The notes under the pieces were generated by a model. It searched no databases and was not told the DNA's origin. It saw only the letters and a list, made by a program, of their open reading frames with translations. From Iamia majanohamensis (GTDB lineage: Bacteria > Actinomycetota > Acidimicrobiia > Acidimicrobiales > Iamiaceae), in the NCBI RefSeq assembly GCF_028532485.1, contig NZ_CP116942.1:1860001-1924000 (forward strand): a stretch of DNA of 64,000 nucleotides. The letters are read 5' to 3'. This document shows positions 7,790 through 18,053 of the stretch, piece after piece (position 1 is the stretch's first letter; every line of letters begins with the position of its first letter). Made by a program: the position numbers and the translations under genes.

Positions 7790-8343
7790 CAGGCGGCGGC
7801 CTCGTCGACGGCGCGCAGGGCCCGCAGGGCGGGGAGGTCGGTGAGCACGGCCTGGATGCCCCACGCCCCGAGGGCGGCGAGGAGGGCGACGGCCACGGTG
7901 GCGACCGGGGCGTCGCCCAGCCCGGCGACCACGCCGTCGGCGCCGGTGGCCGTCGCCGCCGCGGCCGCACCGGCGAGGGCCAGGTTCACCAGCACGTGGG
8001 ACCACCCCACCGGCGCGGAGGAGTCGCCGAAGCAGCCGCAGTCGGCGACCTCGCCGGTGCGGGCGGCCCGGCGCACCTGGGCGGTGGAGACGGCCGCGAA
8101 CCCGAGGTAGAGCAGGGCGACGGGTGCCGCGGCCCAGCCGCCCACGACCGTCGCCAGGGCCGCGGCCGCCAGCTCCAGGGCGCCGAGGGCGCGCACGACC
8201 GGGTCGGTGCCGGGCAGGCCGAGGCGGGCCAGGGCCAGGCCGGTGGGCGCGGGGCGCCGCAGCTTGGCCAGGCCGGCCACCGCGAGCACGGCGGCCGCGG
8301 CCAGGAGCGGCCCGGTGGCGGGGGAGAGGGAGGCGGTGATCAC
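7789..8343 (-). CDS. MauE/DoxX-like redox-associated membrane protein
   Basis: This 184-residue protein has four hydrophobic segments and, between segments two and three, a VADCGCFG motif (Cys102, Cys104). The CxCFG loop is characteristic of the MauE / methylamine-utilisation branch of DoxX-like proteins, thought to pass electrons to or from the exported MauD partner. I place the GTG start at 8343; upstream of it the frame has no other plausible start before the divergent tig promoter region. It is the first gene of the four-gene operon running to 4260. A TACGGT hexamer lies at 8375-8370. No ribosome-binding site is visible. Confidence 0.87.
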   Translation of the reverse strand: MITASLSPATGPLLAAAAVLAVAGLAKLRRPAPTGLALARLGLPGTDPVVRALGALELAAAALATVVGGWAAAPVALLYLGFAAVSTAQVRRAARTGEVADCGCFGDSSAPVGWSHVLVNLALAGAAAAATATGADGVVAGLGDAPVATVAVALLAALGAWGIQAVLTDLPALRALRAVDEAAA

Positions 8344-8369
8344 AGGGGGGCTCGGGGGAGGACCGCGCC

Positions 8370-8375
8370 ACCGTA
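8370..8375 (-). promoter_or_regulatory. -10 hexamer TACGGT for the MauE/MauD-like operon
   Basis: On the minus strand TACGGT lies 26 bases upstream of the GTG at 8343, predicting a leader of about 20 bases. It is back-to-back with the tig promoter. Confidence 0.4.
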
Positions 8376-8448
8376 ACGAACGGTCGGGGCCGCGGCCGGA
8401 CCGGGCCGACGGGGCCGCTCTCATGCCGGGCGGAGCCAGGTGGACCGG

Positions 8449-8454
8449 TAGGGT
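8449..8454 (+). promoter_or_regulatory. -10 hexamer TAGGGT for tig
   Basis: The hexamer is 10 bases before the ATG at 8465, so transcription should start within a few bases of the start codon. No Shine-Dalgarno sequence is present. Confidence 0.5.
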
Positions 8455-8464
8455 GGTCGGCCTC

Positions 8465-9808
8465 ATGGAGTCAACCGTCGAGCCCGCCGAGGGCAACAAG
8501 GTCAAGGTCAGCGTCGAGGTCCCCGCGGATGACTTCGAGCGGGAGGTGGACGCCGCCTTCAAGCGCATGGCGAAGGAGGTCCGGCTGCCCGGGTTCCGTC
8601 CCGGGAAGGTGCCGCGCAAGGTGCTCGAGGCCCGCCTCGGCACCGAGGCCGCCCGCAACGACGCCCTGCAGCACGCCCTGCCGGACTACTACGCCAAGGC
8701 CATCGCCGACCACGAGGTCGACGCCATCGCCCCGCCCGAGATCGACATCACCGCGGGCCAGGAGGACGGCGACGTCACCTTCGACGCCGTGGTCGAGGTC
8801 CGGCCCGAGGTCGAGGTGGGTGGCTACTCCTCCCTGCGGGTCGTGATCGACGGCCCCGACGCCACCGACGAGGACGTCGACGAGCGCATCGAGCACCTGC
8901 GCGAGCAGTTCTCCACCCTGGAGACCGTCGACCGCCCGGCGGCCGAGGGCGACACCGCCACCATCGACATCACCGGCAGCCGCGACGACGAGCCCCTCGA
9001 CGGCCTCACCGCCGAGGACTACCAGTACCGCGTCGGCGCCGGGAACGTGGTCCCCGAGCTCGACGAGTCCCTCGCCGGGGCCAAGGTGGGCGACATCCTC
9101 ACCTTCAGCTCCGAGCACCCCGGCGACGGCGAGCCGGTCGACTTCCGGGTCCTGGTCAAGGAGGTGCAGGCCACCGTGCTGCCCGACCTCGACGACGACT
9201 TCGCCTCCCAGGCCTCCGAGGTGGACACCCTCGACGAGCTCCGCGCCGACCTCACCCGGCGCATCGCCGAGGTCAAGCTCCAGCAGGCGCGCATGGCGCT
9301 GCGGGAGGGCACCGGCGACGCCCTCGGCGAGCTGGTCGAGGACGACCCGCCCGAGGCGCTGGTCGAGGGCGAGATGCAGACCCGCCTGCAGGACCTCGCC
9401 CTCCGGCTCCAGGCCCAGGGCATCGACCTGGGCGACTACCTGCGGGCCACCGGCCAGGACCCCGACGCGTTCCGCGAGGACCTGCGCACCGCGGCGGCCA
9501 AGGCCGTCCGCGTCGACCTCGCCCTCCGGGCCGTGGCCACCGCCGAGGGCATCGAGGTCGACGACGAGGAGCTCGACGCCGAGATCGCCTCGGTGGCCGA
9601 GCGGGTGGGCCAGACGCCCCGCAAGGTGCGCGAGCAGTTCGAGCACAACGGCCAGATCCCGTTGGTACGCTCCGACGTGCGCACCCGCAAGGCCATGGAG
9701 TGGGTCCTGGAGCGGGTCGAGGTGGTCGACCCCGACGGTGGTCCGATCGACCGGGACGCCCTCCTCGCCGACGACGACGCCGACACCGACCCCGAGCAGG
9801 ACAGCTGA
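8465..9808 (+). CDS. tig: Trigger factor (ribosome-associated peptidyl-prolyl isomerase chaperone)
   Basis: This 447-residue protein has the usual trigger-factor layout. An N-terminal ribosome-binding domain carries the signature loop [17 protein letters not shown] (near residue 44; E. coli GFRKGKVP). A central FKBP-type PPIase domain runs from about 150 to 240 ([11 protein letters not shown] ... [25 protein letters not shown]). A C-terminal alpha-helical arm binds nascent chains. It captures proteins at the ribosome exit tunnel. The ATG at 8465 is chosen because an upstream TAGGGT fits a leaderless transcript and because the family N-terminus begins just there. The stop overlaps the clpP start (ATGA), forming a tig-clpP-clpX operon as in many bacteria. 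Confidence 0.97.
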   Translation: MESTVEPAEGNKVKVSVEVPADDFEREVDAAFKRMAKEVRLPGFRPGKVPRKVLEARLGTEAARNDALQHALPDYYAKAIADHEVDAIAPPEIDITAGQEDGDVTFDAVVEVRPEVEVGGYSSLRVVIDGPDATDEDVDERIEHLREQFSTLETVDRPAAEGDTATIDITGSRDDEPLDGLTAEDYQYRVGAGNVVPELDESLAGAKVGDILTFSSEHPGDGEPVDFRVLVKEVQATVLPDLDDDFASQASEVDTLDELRADLTRRIAEVKLQQARMALREGTGDALGELVEDDPPEALVEGEMQTRLQDLALRLQAQGIDLGDYLRATGQDPDAFREDLRTAAAKAVRVDLALRAVATAEGIEVDDEELDAEIASVAERVGQTPRKVREQFEHNGQIPLVRSDVRTRKAMEWVLERVEVVDPDGGPIDRDALLADDDADTDPEQDS

Positions 9809-10443
9809 TGGAACCCGTCTACAACTACCTGGTGCCCACCGTCGTCGAGCAGACGAACCGCGGCGAGCGGGCCTTCGACCTCTACTCGAGGTTGCTCAAG
9901 GACCACATCATCTTCCTGGGCACGCCCATCGACGACACCATCGCCAACCTGGTGTCGGCCCAGCTGCTGCACCTCGAGTCGGAGAACCCCGACAAGGACA
10001 TCAACATCTACATCAACAGCCCGGGCGGCGACATTACCGCGCTGTTCGCGATCTACGACACCATGCAGTACGTCAAGCCCGACATCGCCACCATCTGCTA
10101 CGGGCAGGCGGCGTCGGCCGCGGCGGTGCTGCTGGCGGCGGGGACGCCGGGCAAGCGCATGGCCCTGCCCCACGCCCGGGTGCTGCTCCACCAGCCGTGG
10201 GGGAGCGGCGGCGGCCAGGCCTCCGACATCGAGATCCAGGCCCGCGAGATCCTCCGGATGCGCGACCTGCTGAACGAGATCCTGGCCCGCCACAGCGGCC
10301 AGGGCATCGAGAAGATCCAGCGCGACACCGACCGCGACTTCGTGCTGTCCGCGCCCGAGGCCAAGGACTACGGCATCATCGATGAGGTCATCGCGTCGCG
10401 GGAGCTGGTCGACACGTCCGGCGCCATCACCGCTGCGAGCTGA
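9808..10443 (+). CDS. clpP: ATP-dependent Clp protease proteolytic subunit ClpP
   Basis: This 211-residue serine peptidase assembles into a double heptameric ring. The catalytic triad by alignment to E. coli ClpP is Ser103 (GQAASAAA), His128 (LLHQP) and Asp177 (RDTDRDF). The family's usual GQAASMGA is GQAASAAA here, a mild variant next to the nucleophile. There is no long propeptide. The start ATG overlaps the tig stop codon, so translation is coupled. ClpX follows directly and supplies unfolded substrates. Actinobacteria often have two clpP genes in tandem; only one is present at this locus. Confidence 0.97.
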   Translation: MEPVYNYLVPTVVEQTNRGERAFDLYSRLLKDHIIFLGTPIDDTIANLVSAQLLHLESENPDKDINIYINSPGGDITALFAIYDTMQYVKPDIATICYGQAASAAAVLLAAGTPGKRMALPHARVLLHQPWGSGGGQASDIEIQAREILRMRDLLNEILARHSGQGIEKIQRDTDRDFVLSAPEAKDYGIIDEVIASRELVDTSGAITAAS

Positions 10444-10493
10444 CGAGACGGAGTCACCGACCCACCCGACCACCCGACGACGAGGGAGCCCCC

Positions 10494-11774
<1,281 letters not shown>

Positions 11775-11817
11775 GACCGACGGTCCCGGGGCGGGCGGCA
11801 CCCCCGTCGTGACGGAC

Positions 11818-11823
11818 TAGCGT
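11818..11823 (+). promoter_or_regulatory. -10 hexamer TAGCGT upstream of the apolipoprotein-like gene
   Basis: This hexamer lies 54 bases upstream of the GTG at 11878, which has its own GGAGGA ribosome-binding site. It is a leadered counterpart to the many leaderless promoters in the window. Confidence 0.45.
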
Positions 11824-11877
11824 CGACCTCCGTCATCGGGGCAGTAGGACCCCACGTCGACAGTCGGAGGACAGGAC

Positions 11878-12594
11878 GTGCACAAGGCCATCAAGGGTGC
11901 CCTGATCGGGAGCGTCGTCGGTGCCGGCGTCGCCGGGCTGCAGGCGTCGCGCGCCCCGGACCCGGAGCGCGACCCCATGCCCGGGATCCTGAAGGGCGCG
12001 GCCGAGGGGGCCGCCGTGGGCGGCACCGTCGGGTGCCTGCTCCAGTGGCGGGCCAGCCGCAAGGCGGCCAAGAGCGCCCCCGTCGAGAAGGTCAAGCGGC
12101 GCTTCGGCTTCGTGACCAAGGGCGTGGAGGGCGCCGTCGACCGGGCCCTCGACGCGGCCGAGGCCGCCCTGCCCCACGTCGAGGAGCTCGCCGACCGGGC
12201 CTCGACCTCGTTCTACGAGATCGCCGACGCCACCCGGCCCCACGTGCGGGCCCTGTCCGACACGGCGCGGGAGAAGGCCTTCGACCTCACCGAGGTGGCC
12301 ATCGAGTCGGCCCGGCCCCACGCCAAGGCAGCCCGGGCCAAGGCCGGCGAGCTGGCCGAGACCGCGGTCGACACGGCCAAGGAGCGGGGTCCGGTCCTGG
12401 CCGAGAAGGCCCGGGTGCAGGCCCTCGACCTGGCCGACACCGCTCGCGAGCGGGGCCCGGTCCTGGCCGACGCGGCCCGGGCCCAGGCCCTCGACCTGGC
12501 CGACACCGCCCGCGAGCGGGGCCCGGTCCTGGCCGACGCCGCTCGGGCGAAGGCTGCGGAGACCCGTGCGGAGGCCCGCAAGCGCGTCGCCTGA
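11878..12594 (+). CDS. Hypothetical protein with apolipoprotein-like helical repeats
   Basis: This 238-residue protein has no recognised family. The N-terminus ([14 protein letters not shown]) is Gly/Ala-rich and weakly hydrophobic, resembling glycine-zipper membrane-insertion segments. The rest is one long Ala/Glu/Arg-rich amphipathic helix. From about residue 165 it consists of 22-residue units ([20 protein letters not shown]) repeated three times with a 66-bp DNA period (gag codons at 12382, 12448 and 12514). Proline every 22 residues is the pattern of apolipoprotein and perilipin-type lipid-binding helices. A surface or envelope-associated role is inference. GGAGGACAG before the GTG is a good ribosome-binding site. 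It stands between clpX and folC, where valS is common in other actinobacteria. Confidence 0.8.
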   Translation: MHKAIKGALIGSVVGAGVAGLQASRAPDPERDPMPGILKGAAEGAAVGGTVGCLLQWRASRKAAKSAPVEKVKRRFGFVTKGVEGAVDRALDAAEAALPHVEELADRASTSFYEIADATRPHVRALSDTAREKAFDLTEVAIESARPHAKAARAKAGELAETAVDTAKERGPVLAEKARVQALDLADTARERGPVLADAARAQALDLADTARERGPVLADAARAKAAETRAEARKRVA

Positions 12595-12607
12595 CGCAGC
12601 CCGCCGG

Positions 12608-12613
12608 TAGCGT
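12608..12613 (+). promoter_or_regulatory. -10 hexamer TAGCGT for folC (leaderless)
   Basis: The hexamer is nine bases before the GTG at 12623, with no Shine-Dalgarno in between. Confidence 0.5.
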
Positions 12614-12622
12614 GGGCGGGCC

Positions 12623-13930
12623 GTGAAGCTCACCTCCGCCCTCCGCTACCTGGACCAGCACACCAACCTCGAGGCCACCGCGGGCCGGGTCGAGGGCCTG
12701 TCGCTCGACCGCATGGCCCGCCTGGTCCACGTCCTCGGCGACCCCCAGACCGCCTACCCGGTGATCCACATCACCGGCACCAACGGCAAGGGGTCGGTGG
12801 CGCGCATGGTGAGCCGGCTGCTCACCGCCCAGGGCCTGTCGGTCGGGACGTACTCCAGCCCCCACCTCGAGCGCATCAACGAGCGCCTCGCCTGGGACGG
12901 CGAGCCCATCTCCGACGACGCCCTGGGCGAGGCCATCGGCGCCGTGGCCGCGGTCGAGGACCTGGCGGCGGTGACGCCGTCGTACTTCGAGATCCTCACC
13001 GCCGCGGCCTTCCGCTGGTTCGCCGAGGTGGCCGTCGACGTCGCCGTCGTCGAGGTCGGGATGCTCGGTCGCTACGACGCCACCAACGTGGTCGAGGCCT
13101 CGGTGGCGGTGTGCACCAACGTGGGGCGCGACCACACCGACGGGGCCCCCGGCTGGCGCCAGGCCATCGCCGAGGAGAAGGCCGGCATCGTCACCGCCGG
13201 GGTCACCGACGTGCTCGTCCTGGGCGAGACCGACCCCGACCTGCTGCCCACCTTCGCCGCCGCCGGCGCGGTCGAGACCTGGCTCCGCGACGTCGACTTC
13301 GGCGTGGCCGCCGACCGGGTGGCCGTCGGCGGTCGCCTGGCCGACCTCCGCACCCCGGACGCCCTCCACGAGGAGGTCTACGTGCCGGTGCACGGGGCCC
13401 ACCAGGCCGTCAACGCCTCCCTCGCGGTCGCCGCGGTGGAGGCCTTCCTGGGCCGGGCCCAGGCCGACGAGGTCGTCGAGGAGGCCTTCGCCGAGCTCAC
13501 CATCCCCGGGCGCTTCGAGGTGCTGGGCCGCCACCCCACCGTGGTGATCGACGCGGCCCACAACCCCGAGGGCGCGGCCTCCGCGGCCGCCACGCTGGCC
13601 GAGGACATGACCCTGCCGGGCTCGGTGCTGATGGTGGTGGGCCTTCTGTCCGGGCGCGACCCGGTCGAGGTCCTCTCCGCCCTCGGCGTGGCCGACGCCG
13701 GCCTCCTCGTCGTCTGCACCCCCGACTCGCCCCGCGCCCTGCCCACCTCCGAGGTGGCGGCCGCGGCCGAGCGCCTCGGCGCCGTGGTCGAGGTCGTGCC
13801 CGAGCCGGTCGACGCCGTGCGTCGGGCCCTGGCCGTGGCCACCGAGGCCGACCTCGTGCTCGTCGCCGGCTCCCTGTACGTCGTCGGCCCGGTCCGGGCC
13901 GCCCTGCGCGAGATGGAGGTCTCCGCATGA
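12623..13930 (+). CDS. folC: Folylpolyglutamate synthase / dihydrofolate synthase
   Basis: This 435-residue Mur-ligase-family enzyme adds glutamate to folates (and often also to dihydropteroate) using ATP. The P-loop is GTNGKGS near residue 53. It is followed by the SPHLERINERL motif (folate/Omega-loop region), the metal/ATP motif TNVGRDHTDG, and the C-terminal IPGRFEVL and DAAHNPEGA signatures that define FolC against Mur ligases. The GTG at 12623 fits a leaderless transcript. Its stop overlaps the start of map (ATGA). Confidence 0.95.
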   Translation: MKLTSALRYLDQHTNLEATAGRVEGLSLDRMARLVHVLGDPQTAYPVIHITGTNGKGSVARMVSRLLTAQGLSVGTYSSPHLERINERLAWDGEPISDDALGEAIGAVAAVEDLAAVTPSYFEILTAAAFRWFAEVAVDVAVVEVGMLGRYDATNVVEASVAVCTNVGRDHTDGAPGWRQAIAEEKAGIVTAGVTDVLVLGETDPDLLPTFAAAGAVETWLRDVDFGVAADRVAVGGRLADLRTPDALHEEVYVPVHGAHQAVNASLAVAAVEAFLGRAQADEVVEEAFAELTIPGRFEVLGRHPTVVIDAAHNPEGAASAAATLAEDMTLPGSVLMVVGLLSGRDPVEVLSALGVADAGLLVVCTPDSPRALPTSEVAAAAERLGAVVEVVPEPVDAVRRALAVATEADLVLVAGSLYVVGPVRAALREMEVSA

Positions 13931-14925
13931 CCCCGACCGCCGCCACCCTGGTCGACCCGGCCCGCATGAAGGCCAACGAGCCGTGCTGGTGCGGGTCGGG
14001 CCGCAAGCTCAAGCGCTGCCACGGGCCGTCCTACGAGCGGGTCCGCCCCGGCTCCCTCAGCCCCCGCCGCCCCGTGCCCGACGACATCGAGCGGCCCCAC
14101 TACGCCGACCACGGCGGCCGCAGCCGGCGCGACGTGCCCGACGTGCAGGACGCCGCGACGCTCGAGGCCATGCGCCGCACCGGCCGGGCCGCGGCCGAGG
14201 TGCTGCGCCAGGTGGGCGACGCCATCGCCCCCGGGGTGACCACCGACGAGCTCGACGCCCTCTGCCACCGGCTCTGCATCGAGGCCGGCGGCTACCCCAG
14301 CCCGCTCAACTACGGCGACCCGTCCTACCCCAAGTCGATCTGCACCTCGGTCAACGAGGTCATCTGCCACGGGATCCCCGACTCCCGGGCCCTGCGCGAC
14401 GGCGACATCGTCAACCTCGACGTCACCCTGTTCCGCGAGGGCGTCCACGGCGACACCAACGCCACGTTCTGCGTGGGCACCGTCGACGACCTCAGCCGGG
14501 CCCTGGTGCAGGTCACCCGCGACTGCCTGGAGGCGGGCATCGAGGCCGTGCGCCCGGGCCGGCCCACCAGCGACATCGGCCGGTCCATCCAGGACCGGGC
14601 CGAGGCCGAGGGCTTCAGCGTGGTGCGGGCCTTCACCGGCCACGGCGTGGCCCACGAGTTCCACACCGGCCTGCACATCCTCCACTACCACGAGCCCCGC
14701 GACACCCGGGTGGTGATGGAGGAGGGCATGACCTTCACCATCGAGCCCATGATCGCCCTGGGCGCCTGGCAGCACCGGCTGTGGGACGACGACTGGACCG
14801 CGGTCACCACCGACGGCCGGCGCACGGCCCAGTTCGAGCACACCCTGGCCGTCACCGCCGACGGGGCCGAGGTCCTCACCCTCCACCCCGACGGCGCCTG
14901 GTCCGGCTGCGCCACCCCCGCCTGA
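13927..14925 (+). CDS. map: Methionine aminopeptidase type I with N-terminal SEC-C zinc motif
   Basis: This 332-residue enzyme removes initiator methionine. The dinuclear metal ligands are all present: Asp165 and Asp176 (NLDVTLF, HGDTN), His239 (TGHGVAHEFH), Glu273 (TIEP) and Glu304 (QFEHT). Before the catalytic domain, residues 20-32 carry a SEC-C-type zinc motif (CWCGSGRKLKRCHG), as in the longer actinobacterial MetAP1c/SecC forms, which may help docking at the ribosome. The ATG overlaps the folC stop. The stop codon lies just before the first of a pair of palindromic repeats. Confidence 0.95.
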   Translation: MTPTAATLVDPARMKANEPCWCGSGRKLKRCHGPSYERVRPGSLSPRRPVPDDIERPHYADHGGRSRRDVPDVQDAATLEAMRRTGRAAAEVLRQVGDAIAPGVTTDELDALCHRLCIEAGGYPSPLNYGDPSYPKSICTSVNEVICHGIPDSRALRDGDIVNLDVTLFREGVHGDTNATFCVGTVDDLSRALVQVTRDCLEAGIEAVRPGRPTSDIGRSIQDRAEAEGFSVVRAFTGHGVAHEFHTGLHILHYHEPRDTRVVMEEGMTFTIEPMIALGAWQHRLWDDDWTAVTTDGRRTAQFEHTLAVTADGAEVLTLHPDGAWSGCATPA

Positions 14926-14933
14926 CCGGCCGA

Positions 14934-15050
14934 ACCTTGGACGGGTGTCGTTGGATGGCGCGATCAGGCGTCCAAGGTCCGCGACAGCGATGACTGACCG
15001 GCCGAACCTCGGACGGGTGTCGTTCGATGGCGCGACCAAGCGTCCAAGGT
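14934..15050. repeat. Palindrome pair, family A (ACCTTGGACG ... CGTCCAAGGT)
   Basis: Two 45-bp units lie at 14934-14978 and 15006-15050, 72 bases apart. Each has 10-bp inverted arms around a 25-base centre; unit 2 has one arm mismatch. The similarity extends beyond the arms: the units are preceded by the same CTGACCGGCCGA sequence and followed by CCGCG. They fill the map-ndk gap. Confidence 0.85.
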
Positions 15051-15089
15051 CCGCGGGTGACGGGTTCGGGGGCGGCGGGGGAGCGGGAG

Positions 15090-15095
15090 TAGGTT
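15090..15095 (+). promoter_or_regulatory. -10 hexamer TAGGTT for ndk (leaderless)
   Basis: The hexamer is seven bases before the ATG at 15103. This spacing decides the start over the in-frame TTG at 15094. Confidence 0.55.
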
Positions 15096-15102
15096 GCGCG
15101 CC

Positions 15103-15519
15103 ATGACCTCCCGGACCTTCGTGATGGCCAAGCCCGACGCCGTGGAGCGCGGCCTGGTCGGAGAGATCGTGAGCCGCCTCGAGCGCAAGGGCCTCACCCT
15201 GGTGGCGGCCGAGCTGCGGTCGGTCTCCCAGGAGCTGGCCCAGGAGCACTACGCCGAGCACGCCGACAAGCCGTTCTACGACGAGCTCGTCGCCTTCCTC
15301 ACCCGCTCGCCCGTGTTCGCCATGGTGGTCGAGGGTCCCGGCGACGACACCTGGGAGCTCTGCCGCATCCTCATCGGCAAGACCAAGGTGACCGACGCCC
15401 AGCCCGGCTCGATCCGCGGCGACTTCGCGACGACCACCAACGAGAACCTGGTGCACGGCTCCGACGGCACCGAGTCGGCCGCCCGCGAGATCAAGCTCTG
15501 GTTCGGCGACCGGGCCTGA
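15103..15519 (+). CDS. ndk: Nucleoside diphosphate kinase
   Basis: This 138-residue protein has the normal length for the family. It transfers the gamma-phosphate between nucleoside triphosphates through a phospho-histidine. The nucleophile is His118 in NLVHGSD, and the N-terminal [16 protein letters not shown] signature is intact. The ATG at 15103 is preferred to the in-frame TTG at 15094 because TAGGTT sits seven bases upstream. ndk lies between folC-map and the mre genes, a typical actinobacterial neighbourhood. Confidence 0.96.
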   Translation: MTSRTFVMAKPDAVERGLVGEIVSRLERKGLTLVAAELRSVSQELAQEHYAEHADKPFYDELVAFLTRSPVFAMVVEGPGDDTWELCRILIGKTKVTDAQPGSIRGDFATTTNENLVHGSDGTESAAREIKLWFGDRA

Positions 15520-15523
15520 TCTC

Positions 15524-15727
15524 GTCGTCACTCGCTCACGTCCTCCGACCCCACCCGCCGCCCTGGTCGAGTCGGCTGCGCCGACCCCGGCCTCCCGTGC
15601 TCGCTCCGTTCCGACGAACCTGATCGGGCTCGCTGCGCTCGCGCCGAGGGATCCCGGCGGGTGGCGGCTCGTCCCTCGCAGCCACCCTCCTCCCCCGGGG
15701 GAGGCCCCCGGACCCCCAGCGGCTGGC
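15524..15727 (-). repeat. Dispersed intergenic repeat, copy 1 (inverted relative to copy 2 at 31000-31150)
   Basis: The 478-base gap between ndk and mreB has no convincing gene. Its first half is a near copy, in opposite orientation, of 31000-31150. Shared blocks include the CGTCGTCACTCGCTC end, CTCCGTTCCGACGA, GGGCTCGCTGCGCTCGC, GGCTCGTCCCTCGCAGCCACC and CAGCGGCTG. This copy contains about 55 extra bases near 15540-15600. The rest of the gap (15730-15920) shows nothing I can name. Confidence 0.75.
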
Positions 15728-15923
15728 GCCGGCTCGCAGTCCCGGTGGACGGTCCAGCCGATCGGCGCGCGCAGCCTCTGAGCACCGGTGCGCAGGTCCC
15801 TCGGCAGACGCCGGCGGGATCACGTCGCGCCACTTCGCGACCTCGGTGCGCTCGGCTCGCTGCGGCCGGCGTTCTGTGTCGGTGGGGCGACGGGGGGCTG
15901 TGACCAGCGGCCCATCCAGGTGA

Positions 15924-15953
15924 TTGTTGCGATCCCGTGACGGCGCCTACACT
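15924..15953 (+). promoter_or_regulatory. mreB promoter (TTGTTG - 18 - TACACT)
   Basis: A -35-like TTGTTG (15924-15929) and a -10 TACACT (15948-15953) are separated by 18 bases. Transcription would start about 40 bases before the GTG of mreB, leaving room for the GGAGG site seen in the leader. Confidence 0.6.
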
Positions 15954-15997
15954 CGGTCGATCGCGCCCGACCGAGCGCGGCTGCTGCTGGAGGTCTC

Positions 15998-17038
<1,041 letters not shown>

Positions 17039-17054
17039 CCCGGCCCCCCGAGAG

Positions 17055-17891
17055 GTGCCCTCCTCCCGACGCTTCGGACGCTCGCGCTTCACGCTCGTCC
17101 TGCTGATCCTGGCGTCGCTGACGATCCTCACCCTCGACTACCGCGACACCGGCCCGGTCCAGGGCCTGCGGTCGGTGGCGGGGACGATCTTCTCGCCCTT
17201 CCGGTCGGTGGGCGACGCCATCGCCGACCCGTTCCAGAACGGGTGGAACGGCATCTTCGGCTACGACGACCTCGAGGACGAGAACGCCCGCCTCCGGGCC
17301 GAGATCGAGGAGCTCAAGGGCCAGGAGGTGGCCAACGCCAACGCCGCGGCCGAGAACGAGCAGCTGCGACGCATGAACGAGCTGCCCGTCACCGGCGACA
17401 TCCCCACCGTGGTGGCCGAGGTCGTGTCCGCCCCCCTCACCAACTTCGACACCACCATCGAGATCAACCGGGGCTCGGGCGAGGGCATCAGCGAGGGGAT
17501 GGCCGTCATCACCGACGCCGGCCTGGTGGGCCGGGTGGTGCAGGTCGAGGGCGGCCGCAGCCGCGTCCGCCTCATCACCGACCCGGACTACCCCACCGTC
17601 GGCGCCCGCCTGGTGGAGTCGGGCGACGTGGGCGGGGCCGAGCCCGGCACCGACGGCAACCTCGTGGTCCAGGACGGCATCCAGCTCGACACCGCCGTCG
17701 AACGGGGCGACGAGGTCGTCACCGCCGGGACCCGGGGCAGCGAGTACCCGCCCGGCATCCCCATCGGGTCGGTGCTGTCGGTCGGCCGCACCGGCGACCG
17801 CACCGAGAAGACCCTCGAGATCGAGCCCTCGGCCAGCCTCGAGGGCCTGCGCTTCGTCGCCGTGCTGCTCTGCGACGAGGACTGCCAGTGA
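17055..17891 (+). CDS. mreC: Rod shape-determining protein MreC
   Basis: The protein has 278 residues: a basic cytoplasmic start, one membrane helix (FTLVLLILASLTILTL), a coiled coil (residues about 75-112, ENARLRAEIEELK) and the beta-domain with VVAEVVSAPLTNFD, DAGLVGRVV and PPGIPIGSV motifs typical of MreC. It links MreB filaments to PBP2 outside the membrane. The GTG start is chosen because it directly precedes the basic SSRRFGRSRF segment. A 160-base gap with a palindromic repeat separates it from mreD, which is unusual because these genes normally abut. Confidence 0.93.
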   Translation: MPSSRRFGRSRFTLVLLILASLTILTLDYRDTGPVQGLRSVAGTIFSPFRSVGDAIADPFQNGWNGIFGYDDLEDENARLRAEIEELKGQEVANANAAAENEQLRRMNELPVTGDIPTVVAEVVSAPLTNFDTTIEINRGSGEGISEGMAVITDAGLVGRVVQVEGGRSRVRLITDPDYPTVGARLVESGDVGGAEPGTDGNLVVQDGIQLDTAVERGDEVVTAGTRGSEYPPGIPIGSVLSVGRTGDRTEKTLEIEPSASLEGLRFVAVLLCDEDCQ

Positions 17892-17929
17892 CCGTCGGCC
17901 CCGTGAGGTCCTCCCGCACCCTGCCGTCG

Positions 17930-17999
17930 CGATGAGCGAGCGCAGCGAGCGAACCAGACAGCACAGCTCTCTCCCCGCCGGCGAAGCCGGCGCTCATCG
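17930..17999. repeat. 70-bp imperfect palindrome between mreC and mreD
   Basis: Arms CGATGAGCG (17930-17938) and CGCTCATCG (17991-17999) flank a centre that contains GAGCGAGCGCAGCGAGCG, the same palindromic core as in the dispersed repeat at 15.5 and 31 kb, plus GCCGGCGAAGCCGGC. It may be mobile or may attenuate the mre operon. Confidence 0.6.
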
Positions 18000-18053
18000 G
18001 TGCCCGTCAGCCGACGATGCGCTCGGATCGTCTCACGGCCCACGCGCGCACCG

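Noticed and set aside
4260-7970. One 1236-codon frame that would fuse the MauA-like protein to upstream sequence
   Set aside because: Upstream of the ATG at 6470 the frame is Arg/Pro-rich shadow sequence overlapping the coherent 162-residue and MauD-like genes; the Tat signal just after 6470 marks the real start.
14934-15050. CRISPR-like short repeats
   Set aside because: Only two units per site, palindromic and without unique spacers of uniform length; no cas genes in the window. They are treated as palindrome pairs.
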